In this document: piece by piece, positions 16,171 to 25,975 of the stretch
Layout: the number at the start of each line of letters is the position of its first letter
Numbering within the stretch: position 1 is the first letter of the stretch
DNA from: Bacteroidia bacterium
GTDB taxonomy: Bacteria; Bacteroidota; Bacteroidia; UKL13-3
Direction: 5' to 3'
Length of the DNA: 53,803 nt
Assembly (NCBI GenBank): GCA_025454875.1
Contig: JALONP010000019.1
Coordinates: 1-53,803, forward strand
The notes under the pieces: model-generated
Told to the model about the DNA's origin: nothing
Seen by the model: the letters and a program-made list of their open reading frames with translations, nothing else
Databases searched by the model: none
Made by a program: the position numbers and the translations under genes

Positions 16171-17450
16171 GCCTTGGTTGAAACCTTCAATTTTTGTCCG
16201 GTCTGGATACGGTTCGACCTTAAGCGATTCCATTTTTTTAGCTCCGCTACAGATACGCCATGTTTATTCGCAATAGCCCCCAAATGATCTCCTTTCCGCA
16301 CGGTATAGGTTAGTTGTGAAGGTGAAGAGGGTTTCGGATTTAGCGTGGGAAGTGGCGCTGGGGCAACGGCTAAATAGGCTGTTTCTGACTGACTATTATT
16401 GCCTTTATTCGCCAATTGTTGGGTAAATTGCATCGAATGGTTGTAAGGAACTGTAAGCACAATAGGCTGGTTGGTAAATGGAATAACACCGTGGCGCAAT
16501 GAGGGATTGAGTTGTTTGAGCGTTTCAATATCAACACCACTTAGGTTTGCAACCTGTGTCAATGATAATGAATTATCTACCAAAATTGTATCTGTTAAAC
16601 CATATACTGTTACCTCTTCAGATGGGTACAGATTGTGTTCTGACGCATAATTCATCATGTAAGTGGCTGCAATAAATGCGGGCACATAACCTCTGGTTTC
16701 GCGTGGCAAATATTGTTGGATAGCCCAAAAATTCTTAACACCTCCAGCCTTACGTATTGCTTTATTTACATTACCTGGCCCACAATTGTACGAGGCAATC
16801 ACCAATAACCAATCACCATAAATCCGATACGAATTGCGAAGGTATTTGATGGCCGCATCAGTTGATTTTTGAACATCTCTCCGTTCGTCATAAGCAGCGG
16901 TTGTTTTTAACCCGTACATTCTGCCCGTTGGAGCCATAAACTGCCACATACCGGCTGCCCCAACAGGAGAAGTGGCCGCTGGGTTTAAAGCTGATTCAAT
17001 TACGGCTAGGTACTTTAGCTCCATTGGCATTTTTTCGCGATCGAGCGCTTGTTCAAATTGAGGGAAATAATATGCAGACCAGGCCAGTATTTTAGAAGAC
17101 AGCTTGCGTCTACGAATGGTATACAAATCAATATAAGGCCTCACATATTCATTGTACTCAAGCGGGATCTCCGATTCGAGTAGCGACAACCTGTATGCGT
17201 ACACCGAGTCTGCATAAATAGGAATATCTTCTAAATCAAATCCATAAATATTCAAATCACCTTGTGGTATTTGTGGACTTACCTTTGCAGCAAGCCTAAC
17301 CGTATGGCTATCGATTGCCGACATTACCTCTAAATCAGCTGGGATTAATACCCTTTGCCCAAATGCCGGGTGTGCAGATACACACAACAAACAGCACATA
17401 GTTGCAATGGTTAATAGTTTTAAATAGCGTTTATGGTTATACAATCGCAT
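16167..17450 (-). CDS. MltD-like lytic transglycosylase with LysM domains
   Basis: The protein has 427 residues and a signal peptide (about 1-32). It cuts the glycan strands of peptidoglycan in the periplasm. The SLT domain (about 140-260) has the catalytic Glu152 in IESALNPAATSPVGAAG followed by MWQFMAPTGRMYGL and IASYNCGPGNVNKAI. A divergent LysM repeat lies near 290-340. A clear one (TYTVRKGDHLGAIANKHGVS) ends the protein and should bind the wall. Domain order matches MltD. The gene is convergent with the metallo-hydrolase, and no operon partner is obvious. Confidence 0.9.
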   Translation of the reverse strand: MRLYNHKRYLKLLTIATMCCLLCVSAHPAFGQRVLIPADLEVMSAIDSHTVRLAAKVSPQIPQGDLNIYGFDLEDIPIYADSVYAYRLSLLESEIPLEYNEYVRPYIDLYTIRRRKLSSKILAWSAYYFPQFEQALDREKMPMELKYLAVIESALNPAATSPVGAAGMWQFMAPTGRMYGLKTTAAYDERRDVQKSTDAAIKYLRNSYRIYGDWLLVIASYNCGPGNVNKAIRKAGGVKNFWAIQQYLPRETRGYVPAFIAATYMMNYASEHNLYPSEEVTVYGLTDTILVDNSLSLTQVANLSGVDIETLKQLNPSLRHGVIPFTNQPIVLTVPYNHSMQFTQQLANKGNNSQSETAYLAVAPAPLPTLNPKPSSPSQLTYTVRKGDHLGAIANKHGVSVAELKKWNRLRSNRIQTGQKLKVSTKA

Positions 17451-17586
17451 ATTGGATAAGGGACAAAAGTATAAGAATTTTACCTATTAATCCAAATGGG
17501 CTATTCAAAATCAAGACGTTTGTTGTAAATAGTGGTTAGTTATTTAGCCATAAAACCATTTACACAAATCAAATGTTAATAATAAC

Positions 17587-18588
17587 CTAATTACGGGCAT
17601 ACGGAGCCAAATCAGGCTGGGCAACCATCCCTGCTTGCCATTTCAACAAGCCAGCTTGCGCAATCATGGCTGCGTTATCGGTGCAATAAGCGAAGTCTGG
17701 AACAAAAACCTCCCAACCGCGTTGCTTACCATTTTCATGTAACGCGGCCCTTAAAGCAGAGTTAGCAGATACTCCTCCCGCAAGAGCAACCCGTTGAATT
17801 CCTGTTTGTTCCACAGCTTTCGTAAGTTTATCCATTAAATGCGCAACAATGGTATGCTGAATTGATGCACAAATATGAACAAGCTCGCGCTCTATAAAAG
17901 CTGAGTCTTGGCGTTGTTGTTTTTCTAAAAAATACAGTATAGATGTTTTAATCCCGCTGAAACTATAGTCGAGCTCAGGAATGGTTGGCTTGGGAAATGC
18001 AAACGCCTTTGGATTGCCTGATTGAGCATATTTATCTACCAAAGGCCCACCAGGATAAGGCAAGTTTAACAATTTTGCAGCCTTATCAAAGGCTTCTCCT
18101 GCAGCATCATCAATGGTTTGTCCGATTACTTCCGATTTGAAGTAATCATGCATCACTGTGATTAGGGTATGGCCGCCTGAAACGGTAAGGCAAATGAATG
18201 GAAAGGCCGGCTTTGGTTCGTCAATAAAATGTGCCAATATATGCGCTTGCATATGGTTTACCTCAATAACTGGAATACCCAATGCCATTGCAAATGATTT
18301 TGCAAAAGACACACCTACCATCAAGGAACCAATTAAACCAGGTCCTGCGGTTGTGGCAATGGCATTGAGTTGTTGGGCATTGATACCAGCCTCTTTTAAA
18401 GCGCGGTCTACTACAGGTACGATGTGTTGCTGATGAGCCCTTGAGGCCAACTCTGGAACCACTCCACCGTACAACTCATGCACATTCTGACCCGCAACAA
18501 TATTACTCTTGATTTGGCCATCAATCATCACTGCTGCTGCAGTATCATCGCACGATGATTCAATTGCTAAAAGATGAACAGCTCCCAT
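17587..18588 (-). CDS. tsaD: tRNA N6-adenosine threonylcarbamoyltransferase
   Basis: The protein (333 residues) carries out the last step of t6A37 synthesis on ANN-decoding tRNAs, with TsaB and TsaE. The start at 18588 gives MGAVHLLAIESSCDDTAAAV, the usual TsaD N-terminus, and a normal family length. A start 28 codons further upstream would add an unlikely leader. Metal-binding HMQAHILAHF, the nucleotide-binding TVSGGHTLI and ALAGGVSANSALR and the final YCTDNAAMIAQAG are all present. It is divergent from the TamB-like gene. Confidence 0.95.
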   Translation of the reverse strand: MGAVHLLAIESSCDDTAAAVMIDGQIKSNIVAGQNVHELYGGVVPELASRAHQQHIVPVVDRALKEAGINAQQLNAIATTAGPGLIGSLMVGVSFAKSFAMALGIPVIEVNHMQAHILAHFIDEPKPAFPFICLTVSGGHTLITVMHDYFKSEVIGQTIDDAAGEAFDKAAKLLNLPYPGGPLVDKYAQSGNPKAFAFPKPTIPELDYSFSGIKTSILYFLEKQQRQDSAFIERELVHICASIQHTIVAHLMDKLTKAVEQTGIQRVALAGGVSANSALRAALHENGKQRGWEVFVPDFAYCTDNAAMIAQAGLLKWQAGMVAQPDLAPYARN

Positions 18589-18638
18589 ATTGATTGGCAC
18601 ACTCCTTGTAATTCGAGGCAAATGTCGCGAATACAGTT

Positions 18639-18646
18639 TATATTTG
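18639..18646 (+). promoter_or_regulatory. Candidate -7 box of the TamB-like gene
   Basis: TATATTTG matches the Bacteroidota sigma-ABfr -7 consensus TAnnTTTG at every fixed position. It lies 10 bases before the GTG start, so the leader would be only a few bases. I see no good -33 element. Confidence 0.45.
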
Positions 18647-18656
18647 AAATCTGCCT

Positions 18657-21600
18657 GTGCTAAAAAAATCAATTAAATACACATTTTATGGTTTACTGGG
18701 GCTCCTTGTGTCCTCTGTATTGCTTGTATTTATTTTGTTTAACAGCACACCTTTTCAACGTTGGCTTACTGGTTACGTGACCAATTACTTAAGCACCGCT
18801 TTTAAAACGGAAATTCGCATTGGCAGTATTCAATATTACCCATTTACTGGCTTTGAACTAAACAAAATTTATTGGGGCGACCAAAAAAAGGATACCCTCT
18901 TTTATGTAGAACAGTTGAAGTTTAATTTTGGAGGGTTTAACCAGCGCCAACAAAAGCTCACTTTAAACGATGTGAAAGTTGAAGGTGGTTATTGTAAAAT
19001 GATTACATACCCGGACAGTACCTTTAATATTGATGTTTTATTTAATATTCTAGATCCAGCAGATACACTTCCTTCAACAGACACAAACCATTTTAAATTG
19101 TATTTTAACAGGATTGCTTGCAACAATTCTCGCTTTAGGCTAATTGATTCAACTGAGGTTTTTGAACCTGAAGGTTTTGATGGTTTTAATGAAGACTTTT
19201 TTAATGTCAACTTACTCGCTAAGCATTTCTGGATTATCAACGATTCGTTGCATTTTGAACTCAAACGACTTTCTGCAAAAGAACGCAGTGGATTTACCAT
19301 AAACGATATTAAAAGCACGGCATCCATCAGTTCTACAGGTATGTTGTTTGATAGCTTATTGGTTTTAACACCCTACAGCCAACTTAAAAACAGCTTTTAC
19401 ATAAGTTATCCCACATGGGATGATTTGGCTGACTATATAAGCAAAGCACATATGTATGCTGATTTGAAAGAAGCGAAATTGGGCATGCAAGACATCGTAT
19501 ATTTTGCACCCTTTTTAAAAGGAGCAACCCAACAATTTACCATCACAGGAAAAGGAAACGGAACAACAGATAATATTCGCTTTAAAGACATTGCAGTTCA
19601 ATTTGGATCGAGTTTATTCAAAGGATCTGGCTCTATTAAAGGACTTCCGGAAACAGCTGAAACGTTTTTAGACATTAGGGCCAATAAAGTTGTAACCAAC
19701 CGCGTTGACCTTGAACGTATTTTACTACTCGATTTACCAGTTGAAATGAATACCCTTGGTGATATGCAGTTTGCGGGTGCCCTAACAGGATTTTACAACG
19801 ACTTTGTTGCCTACGGTGCATTTGAAACTGCTCTCGGAAAGGTAAAGTCGGATATCAACATGAAACTGGGCGACTCAACTACTTTACCCTCCTACTCTGG
19901 CAATATCAACTTAATTGATTTTTGGATGGGAGGATTGGTGAACAGCAAAACGATTGGCCGCACATCACTAACAGCCTCAATTAATGGAAAAGGGTTTTCA
20001 TTAAACGATTTGGAAAGTGCCGTTGATGGTAAAATTAACTATTGGGTGATTAATAATTACCCGTATCACAATATTGAACTTAAAGGAAACATCATTCACA
20101 AAATGTTTACAGGAAACTTGGATATGCTGGACCCTAATGCAGAATTGCATTTTGCCGGAACAGTTGATCTTAACCAACAAATTCCCCTTTATAAATTCAA
20201 AGCCAATCTCGCTTATGCTGATTTAAAAGCATTGCAACTCGACACTGCTCATTTGGTTCTAAGCACGCAAGTGGATATTGATTTTGCCATTAAAGATCTG
20301 GATGAAAACAAAGGGCAAATTAAACTTGACAATACGTTATGCATACGCAATGGCGTAGATTATCCAATAAACGCTGTGGTGCTTAAATCTTCGCAACAAG
20401 GAAACCAAAGAACCTTAAACCTTGCCTCTGACTTTGGGAACGCAAATGTAAATGGCACTTTCTCAATCGCTCAGTTACCCTCAGCCTTTACCCAATTAGC
20501 GCATACTTTGTTTCCCAACTTTGTGGCTGCGCCCAAAAGCAATATCCCAACGCAAGTATTAACACTATCATTTATCATTGAGGATAGCAAACTTTTGTAT
20601 GATATTGGTTTTTTACCTTTTTATGCCCAAGGATCCAATGGTAAAATCTCTTTTAACACTGGCGACTCAGGCATTTCAGTAAGTGCCAACTTGGAACAAT
20701 TTGTGTATGAAAAATATGGGTTTCAAGAAGTAGCAATCAAACAACAACTCGAAAAATCAAATGGCGGTGCTGTGGTTACTTGCGAAACTTTTTTGGTAAA
20801 TGATACCGCAAAACTCAAAACAATTGAACTCATTCAAGCATACCAACAAAACAATATCCAAACCCAATTCTCAATTAAAGACACCAATAGCTTGGCTTGG
20901 GGCTATATTTCATTAAACAGTTTGTTTGAATCTAACCGGATTGCAAATGACTTCGACTCTACAAGTATCCATTATAAACAGAAAGCATTTAGCATACAAC
21001 CACATGCTTTAATTGAGTATGTACAAACAACAAAAAAATGGGAAATTGAGAATGTGACGTTGTATCACTTAAAAGAAAAGTTAACAATAAATGGTTTTTA
21101 CAGTGTAACAGATGGAGTAAATATAAAGGCTGAAGCAAGCCAATTTCAACTTTCAATTGTAAATACGGTTTTAAGCGATTTAAAAACAAAAATAGATGGC
21201 AATGTAAATGGATCAATCACTATTAAAACCAGCGGAAAAAACACATACCTAAACTCCTATTTAACCTTAGGTACGTTAACTATCGATAATGACACCATTG
21301 GTAACTTTAGTTTCACCTCCAATTATGATGAAACACAACAGCGAATTTTAGTATACGCAAAATCTACGCTGGGCAAACTCAAGGAACTTGAATGTGGAGG
21401 TTATATAGATTTAAGCTCAAGTCCTTACCCAGTTAACCTTTCGGTATACTTTGCCGAGTCTGATTTAAAAAGTTTTCAGGCATTTGTAAAAGATGAACTC
21501 ACTATTTATTACGGTAAAGTATCGGCTAAATGCAAGATTACGGGTAACGTGAACGACTTAGAGGTAAACGGAAATTTGAATTTAATGCAAGTTTTGGCTC

Positions 21601-23066
21601 GAGTAGAGTATTTAAAAACCACCTACGGGTTCAATAGCAAAATCACCTTCGATCAGAATACAGCAACGTTGCAACCATTTAAACTAACAGATGTAAATGG
21701 CAAACAGGCCTTGGTACAAGGTAATATTACACACCAATCTTTATCAGATATTAAACTTAATATTCAACTTACGGAATTAAATGGTTTCCAAGTTTTAAAC
21801 ACAACTTCACGTGATAACTCATTGTACTACGGTACCGCTTATGCTTCGGGGCAACTGGCTATTAAAGGCTCCACAAGCAACCTTGTACTCGATGCTGTTC
21901 TAAAGAGTGCAAAAGGCACCAAATTTAGTATCCCATTATCGGATAGTGATGATCCTGATGGTGATCAATTGTTAAACTTTGTAAACAAAGATACCCTCGA
22001 AAAATCGATTGATATAAAAGGTAAATCATCTTTAATTGGGTTCAGCATGAACATGCTGGTTACCATTACACCCGATGCCGATATAGAACTTGTTTTTAGT
22101 GAAGCCAAGGACGATAAAATTAAAGGAAATGGACGCGGTACATTAAAAATGGAACTAAATAAAAATGGGACTTTTAGCATGTTTGGGGATCTCAATATTG
22201 ATGATGGAGAATACCGATTTACAGCAGTAGATATTTTTACACGCAAATTTATATTACGCAAAGGCAGCACCATTTCATGGACAGGTGACCCACTGCAAGC
22301 CCGCATGAACATTCAAGGTGTATACCGAGTGCGAAACACCTCGGTAGCAGATATTCTAACCTCAGTTACGCCAGCTGAGTTGGAACAAGCGAGGTTACAA
22401 CGCACGCCAGTTGATTGTATTTTGAACCTAACTGGTAACTTGTTAAATCCGACAATTGATTTTGACTTAAACTTTCCAGATGCAAGCAGCAATATAGGGT
22501 CTAACAATTTTAGGGCACTCGAAAACAGCGTTCGTAGACTCAGAAGCGAGCCCGAATTAATGCAAGAACAAGTGGTAAGCTTATTGCTTTTTGGCAAATT
22601 TTCGCCTCAAAATATTGCTCAATCTGCCAATGCCCAAGGATTTAACAATAGCCTTAATAACAGTTTAAGTGAACTTATTTCTGCCCAAGCCGGAAATATT
22701 ATTTCGCGAATCATACCCGGTTTTGATGTAAGTGCCGATTTTCAAACGGGAAGTGCAAGCAGCAGATCGCAAGCGGTAATCACAGCTTCTAAACGATTTT
22801 TCAATGAGCGACTCGAAATAAAAGGAAGTTTTGATGCCATGGATGCCGCCAGCAATAATAATATCATGGGGCAGTATTCGCTCACCAACGATGGTAGTAT
22901 CAAAATTAGAGGCTATAACAGAACGTCCAATACCAATCCTATTTACAATAAAAACATTACAACGCAAGGAGTTGGTTTGTACTACCGTAAGGAGTTTGAT
23001 CGATTTGTTGATATTTTTCAAAAAACCAAAACAGAAATTCCATTACCGGCTAATAATTCGAATTGA
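18657..23066 (+). CDS. tamB: TamB-like translocation and assembly module protein (DUF490)
   Basis: The product has 1469 residues from a GTG start (MLKKSIKYTFYGLLG). One N-terminal helix (about 8-30) anchors it in the inner membrane. The rest is repetitive beta structure, the groove-like shape of AsmA/TamB proteins that bridge the periplasm and move lipids or help insert outer-membrane proteins. The DUF490 domain at the C-terminus (about 1000-1430) has the typical DDGEYRF, LTGNLLNPTIDFDL and SEPELMQEQVVSLLLFGKFS segments. Bacteroidota copies are longer than the E. coli one, as here. No TamA-like gene is adjacent. Confidence 0.88.
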   Translation: MLKKSIKYTFYGLLGLLVSSVLLVFILFNSTPFQRWLTGYVTNYLSTAFKTEIRIGSIQYYPFTGFELNKIYWGDQKKDTLFYVEQLKFNFGGFNQRQQKLTLNDVKVEGGYCKMITYPDSTFNIDVLFNILDPADTLPSTDTNHFKLYFNRIACNNSRFRLIDSTEVFEPEGFDGFNEDFFNVNLLAKHFWIINDSLHFELKRLSAKERSGFTINDIKSTASISSTGMLFDSLLVLTPYSQLKNSFYISYPTWDDLADYISKAHMYADLKEAKLGMQDIVYFAPFLKGATQQFTITGKGNGTTDNIRFKDIAVQFGSSLFKGSGSIKGLPETAETFLDIRANKVVTNRVDLERILLLDLPVEMNTLGDMQFAGALTGFYNDFVAYGAFETALGKVKSDINMKLGDSTTLPSYSGNINLIDFWMGGLVNSKTIGRTSLTASINGKGFSLNDLESAVDGKINYWVINNYPYHNIELKGNIIHKMFTGNLDMLDPNAELHFAGTVDLNQQIPLYKFKANLAYADLKALQLDTAHLVLSTQVDIDFAIKDLDENKGQIKLDNTLCIRNGVDYPINAVVLKSSQQGNQRTLNLASDFGNANVNGTFSIAQLPSAFTQLAHTLFPNFVAAPKSNIPTQVLTLSFIIEDSKLLYDIGFLPFYAQGSNGKISFNTGDSGISVSANLEQFVYEKYGFQEVAIKQQLEKSNGGAVVTCETFLVNDTAKLKTIELIQAYQQNNIQTQFSIKDTNSLAWGYISLNSLFESNRIANDFDSTSIHYKQKAFSIQPHALIEYVQTTKKWEIENVTLYHLKEKLTINGFYSVTDGVNIKAEASQFQLSIVNTVLSDLKTKIDGNVNGSITIKTSGKNTYLNSYLTLGTLTIDNDTIGNFSFTSNYDETQQRILVYAKSTLGKLKELECGGYIDLSSSPYPVNLSVYFAESDLKSFQAFVKDELTIYYGKVSAKCKITGNVNDLEVNGNLNLMQVLARVEYLKTTYGFNSKITFDQNTATLQPFKLTDVNGKQALVQGNITHQSLSDIKLNIQLTELNGFQVLNTTSRDNSLYYGTAYASGQLAIKGSTSNLVLDAVLKSAKGTKFSIPLSDSDDPDGDQLLNFVNKDTLEKSIDIKGKSSLIGFSMNMLVTITPDADIELVFSEAKDDKIKGNGRGTLKMELNKNGTFSMFGDLNIDDGEYRFTAVDIFTRKFILRKGSTISWTGDPLQARMNIQGVYRVRNTSVADILTSVTPAELEQARLQRTPVDCILNLTGNLLNPTIDFDLNFPDASSNIGSNNFRALENSVRRLRSEPELMQEQVVSLLLFGKFSPQNIAQSANAQGFNNSLNNSLSELISAQAGNIISRIIPGFDVSADFQTGSASSRSQAVITASKRFFNERLEIKGSFDAMDAASNNNIMGQYSLTNDGSIKIRGYNRTSNTNPIYNKNITTQGVGLYYRKEFDRFVDIFQKTKTEIPLPANNSN

Positions 23067-23101
23067 TTTTGTACTTTCGATTTTTAAACAAACACCTAAA
23101 A

Positions 23102-24058
23102 ATGACGAACCAGATAGGGATCCCATCAGTAGACTTAGCTGATTTTTTATCGGGAGATTCAATCCGCAAACAACAATTTGTTACACAATTAGGCAACGCG
23201 TACGAGGAAGTAGGGTTTGTTGCAGTAAAAAACCACACCTTAACCGATGACCTTTCCACTCAATTATACGAACAAGTGCAGGCCTTTTTTACGCTGCCAG
23301 AAGAAGTAAAGAAAAAATATGAAATACCTGGCCTTGCTGGGCAACGCGGATATACTTCATTTGGGAAAGAGCATGCCAAAGGAAGAAGCGAAGGCGATTT
23401 GAAAGAGTTTTGGCATTTCGGCCAATATGTGTCGGCCGATGACCCTATTGCAAAAGAGTATCCTGCTAATATTGATGTAACCGAGCTACCTCATTTTGCA
23501 GGTGTTGGCAAGCAAGTATACCAAACATTGGAACAAACAGGAAAATATATGCTCAGGGCAATTGCCTTGTATTTAGAATTAGATGAATTGTACTTTGATG
23601 CCAACATACACCACGGAAACAGCATTTTACGCCCAATCCATTATCCTCCCATCACACATGAACCTAAAAGTGCAGTAAGAGCTGCTGAACATGAAGACAT
23701 TAACTTGATTACCCTCTTAATGGGTGCTTCAGCTGATGGTCTTCAGGTGCTAAACAAGCAAGGCGAATGGATTTCGGTAACTGCCCTACCCGACCAATTG
23801 GTTGTAAATGTTGGCGACATGCTGCAACGCCTAACCAATAATAAACTAAAATCCACCACGCATCGGGTTGTAAATCCTCCCAAGGAAAAATGGGGAACAT
23901 CGCGTTATTCAATTCCTTTTTTCCTTCATCCACGTAGTGAAATGCGCCTCGATTGTTTGCCTAATTGCATCACAACTAGCAATCCAATAAAGTATGCTCC
24001 AATTAGTGCTGGCGAATACCTAAATGAACGATTAGCCGAGATTGGTTTGAAAAAATAA
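23102..24058 (+). CDS. 2-oxoglutarate/Fe(II) oxygenase, isopenicillin-N-synthase-like
   Basis: The protein has 318 residues from ATG 23102. An earlier in-frame ATG at 23063 overlaps the previous gene and adds 13 odd residues. The N-terminal DIOX_N part (about 1-120) precedes the double-stranded beta-helix oxygenase core. Iron ligands are His197 and Asp199 (AEHEDINLITLL) and His254 (STTHRVVNPP), and Arg268 in RYSIPFFLHP binds 2-oxoglutarate. This class acts on small molecules in many ways, so the substrate is open. It follows the TamB-like gene by 35 bases and may share its transcript, though a TACTTTCG box lies 22 bases upstream of the start. Confidence 0.9.
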   Translation: MTNQIGIPSVDLADFLSGDSIRKQQFVTQLGNAYEEVGFVAVKNHTLTDDLSTQLYEQVQAFFTLPEEVKKKYEIPGLAGQRGYTSFGKEHAKGRSEGDLKEFWHFGQYVSADDPIAKEYPANIDVTELPHFAGVGKQVYQTLEQTGKYMLRAIALYLELDELYFDANIHHGNSILRPIHYPPITHEPKSAVRAAEHEDINLITLLMGASADGLQVLNKQGEWISVTALPDQLVVNVGDMLQRLTNNKLKSTTHRVVNPPKEKWGTSRYSIPFFLHPRSEMRLDCLPNCITTSNPIKYAPISAGEYLNERLAEIGLKK

Positions 24059-24083
24059 TCCATTTCTTTACCGCCCATCACAA

Positions 24084-24118
24084 TTTGAAGCAACCTTTTA
24101 CCCAACCTACTATCTTTA
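24084..24118 (+). promoter_or_regulatory. Candidate promoter of the secreted deiminase gene
   Basis: TTTG (24084-24087) and TATCTTTA (24111-24118, 5 of 6 to TAnnTTTG) are separated by 23 bases, at the long end of the spacing known for Bacteroidota promoters. The ATG follows 4 bases later. Confidence 0.35.
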
Positions 24119-24122
24119 TTAT

Positions 24123-25958
24123 ATGAAAAAAACGCGTTCAATTTTAGTTGCCATTTTAGCAATGCAAACTGTTGTTGCTTTGGCCCAACGTTTACCTGCC
24201 GCTCGCACAGCTACAGAGTGGGAACAAACACTCCGCAATGGTAGACAGCAACAATCGCAATTTGGAAAAACAACCAACCCAATTCCTGGGCCAATTAGAT
24301 ATCCGGGTGAGTTTGAAGAATCGCAAGCGGTATGTATTTCTTGGTCGGGCGATTATGACAACTTTGGTAATATGGTTGGTGTAGACACCACTAGTGAATT
24401 TGGTTGGGTTTCGGCTCAACTCACAAAATACATTTCGGATGAGTTACCCGTTTGGATACGCATTCCGAAAGCGGCCGATAGCATCGCCATTCTCGCCAAA
24501 ATGAATTCGCTGGGATGGCCACTTACGCAAAACTACCGTTTTTTCGTTACATCAGGTGACGATTGGTGGATGCGTGATTACGGTCCAAATGGTGTGTATT
24601 GGGGAACGCAAGATAGCCTCGCATTTATTGATTTTAAATACTATGATGGCCGTGATTTGGACAACTTGTTCCCGCAAACAGTTGCCAATTTCTTAAACAT
24701 CCGAAACTTTCCAACCCAGCTCAATGCCGAAGGTGGTAATTTTATGAGCGATGGTTTTGGTAAAGTATTTTTTAGTGATGTGCTAACAGACGCAAATGAA
24801 CAAATACTTGGATGGGATAGCACTGCCACCATGGATACCGTAACAGCGCTTTTTGGCGGTACACAAAACATCATTTTAAAAGCCTTAGAGTGTGATGGCG
24901 GAACTGGGCATATTGATTTATATACGAAACTTGCCGATGAACAAACATTGTTTGTAATGGAGTATCCAAATGTAGTAACTGCCCAAGACAGGCGGATTAT
25001 TGAAGACAATTACCAATACATGACCACTTTGCGAACTACTTATAACAGACCATTTAGAATTATCCGTTTCCCAATGCCAACCAGCGATAATGGAACGTAT
25101 ACCCGTAGATCTTGTTTCCAGATTAACAATGATGCACGCACTTTTTTAAATGGGATAACATTGAATAAAACGTTTATCTACCCCTCTTACTCTGATTCAA
25201 TTGATGGAAACAAGAACCAAACAATTGAGGCCACCCAACGTTTCGAAAAATACATGTCGGGTTATAAAGTAATTCCAATTGACGCAAGAGCAGTATCGCC
25301 CGGTGGAGGTTCTATTCATTGCATTACAATGCAAATTCCAGCGTCAAACCCAGTATTAATTTGGCATCCGTCTATTGATGGTTACCAAGCCATTCAACCT
25401 TCTTACCGCATAGAAGCACGCATCACCAATGCAAGTGGCATTGCGGTTGCACAATGTAAATGGAAATTGAGAGGCTCAACCATGTGGAATACGGTTAATT
25501 TAACTGCAGGTGCAAACAATCTTTTCACAGCTGATATTGTCCCTGGCAATTTAACTGAAACCGATACCATTGACTACTACATTACTGCTACCACACAAAA
25601 TGGCAAAACAGTAACAAAACCTATTACAGCTCCACAAGGATATTATACCATGCAGTTCAAAGGTTATCCAACCAATGTGAATGAACTGGTACAAGCCAAA
25701 AATCACCTATTTGGAGCATATCCAAATCCAGCTAACCAAAGCATTACCATTCCAGTACAAGTACTCAATGCGAGCCAAATTACCTGGGTCATATCAGATA
25801 TCACCGGAAAAGAAATCATGCGCAAATCAGCATCGGTTTCTGCAGGCTTACACCACGAAACATTTTCGGTACAAGGCCTTAATGCTGGCGTTTACTTATA
25901 CACGGTTATGGTAAATGGAGCGCTACTCGATACCCGTAAATGCATTGTTCAACCATAA
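24123..25958 (+). CDS. Secreted agmatine/peptidylarginine deiminase-like enzyme with T9SS tail
   Basis: The protein has 611 residues. A signal peptide (1-22) precedes a guanidine-group-modifying (PAD_porph) domain at about 50-410. The domain has WWMRDYGP (Arg151, Asp152), GTGHIDLYTK (His263, Asp265) and the nucleophile region VSPGGGSIHCITM with Cys400. A beta-sandwich linker (430-530) and a type A sorting domain (AYPNPANQSITIP, WVISDITGK, LNAGVYLYTVMV) follow. The enzyme should therefore be exported by the type IX system, like Porphyromonas PPAD. It would hydrolyse agmatine or arginine side chains to the carbamoyl/citrulline product; the substrate cannot be told from sequence. The gene is followed by prc after 17 bases. 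Confidence 0.88.
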   Translation: MKKTRSILVAILAMQTVVALAQRLPAARTATEWEQTLRNGRQQQSQFGKTTNPIPGPIRYPGEFEESQAVCISWSGDYDNFGNMVGVDTTSEFGWVSAQLTKYISDELPVWIRIPKAADSIAILAKMNSLGWPLTQNYRFFVTSGDDWWMRDYGPNGVYWGTQDSLAFIDFKYYDGRDLDNLFPQTVANFLNIRNFPTQLNAEGGNFMSDGFGKVFFSDVLTDANEQILGWDSTATMDTVTALFGGTQNIILKALECDGGTGHIDLYTKLADEQTLFVMEYPNVVTAQDRRIIEDNYQYMTTLRTTYNRPFRIIRFPMPTSDNGTYTRRSCFQINNDARTFLNGITLNKTFIYPSYSDSIDGNKNQTIEATQRFEKYMSGYKVIPIDARAVSPGGGSIHCITMQIPASNPVLIWHPSIDGYQAIQPSYRIEARITNASGIAVAQCKWKLRGSTMWNTVNLTAGANNLFTADIVPGNLTETDTIDYYITATTQNGKTVTKPITAPQGYYTMQFKGYPTNVNELVQAKNHLFGAYPNPANQSITIPVQVLNASQITWVISDITGKEIMRKSASVSAGLHHETFSVQGLNAGVYLYTVMVNGALLDTRKCIVQP

Positions 25959-25975
25959 CATACGATTTCTTATTC

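Noticed and set aside
18588-18672. Longer tsaD start 28 codons upstream
   Set aside because: It adds a leader not found in TsaD proteins and overlaps the divergent GTG start and -7 box of the TamB-like gene.
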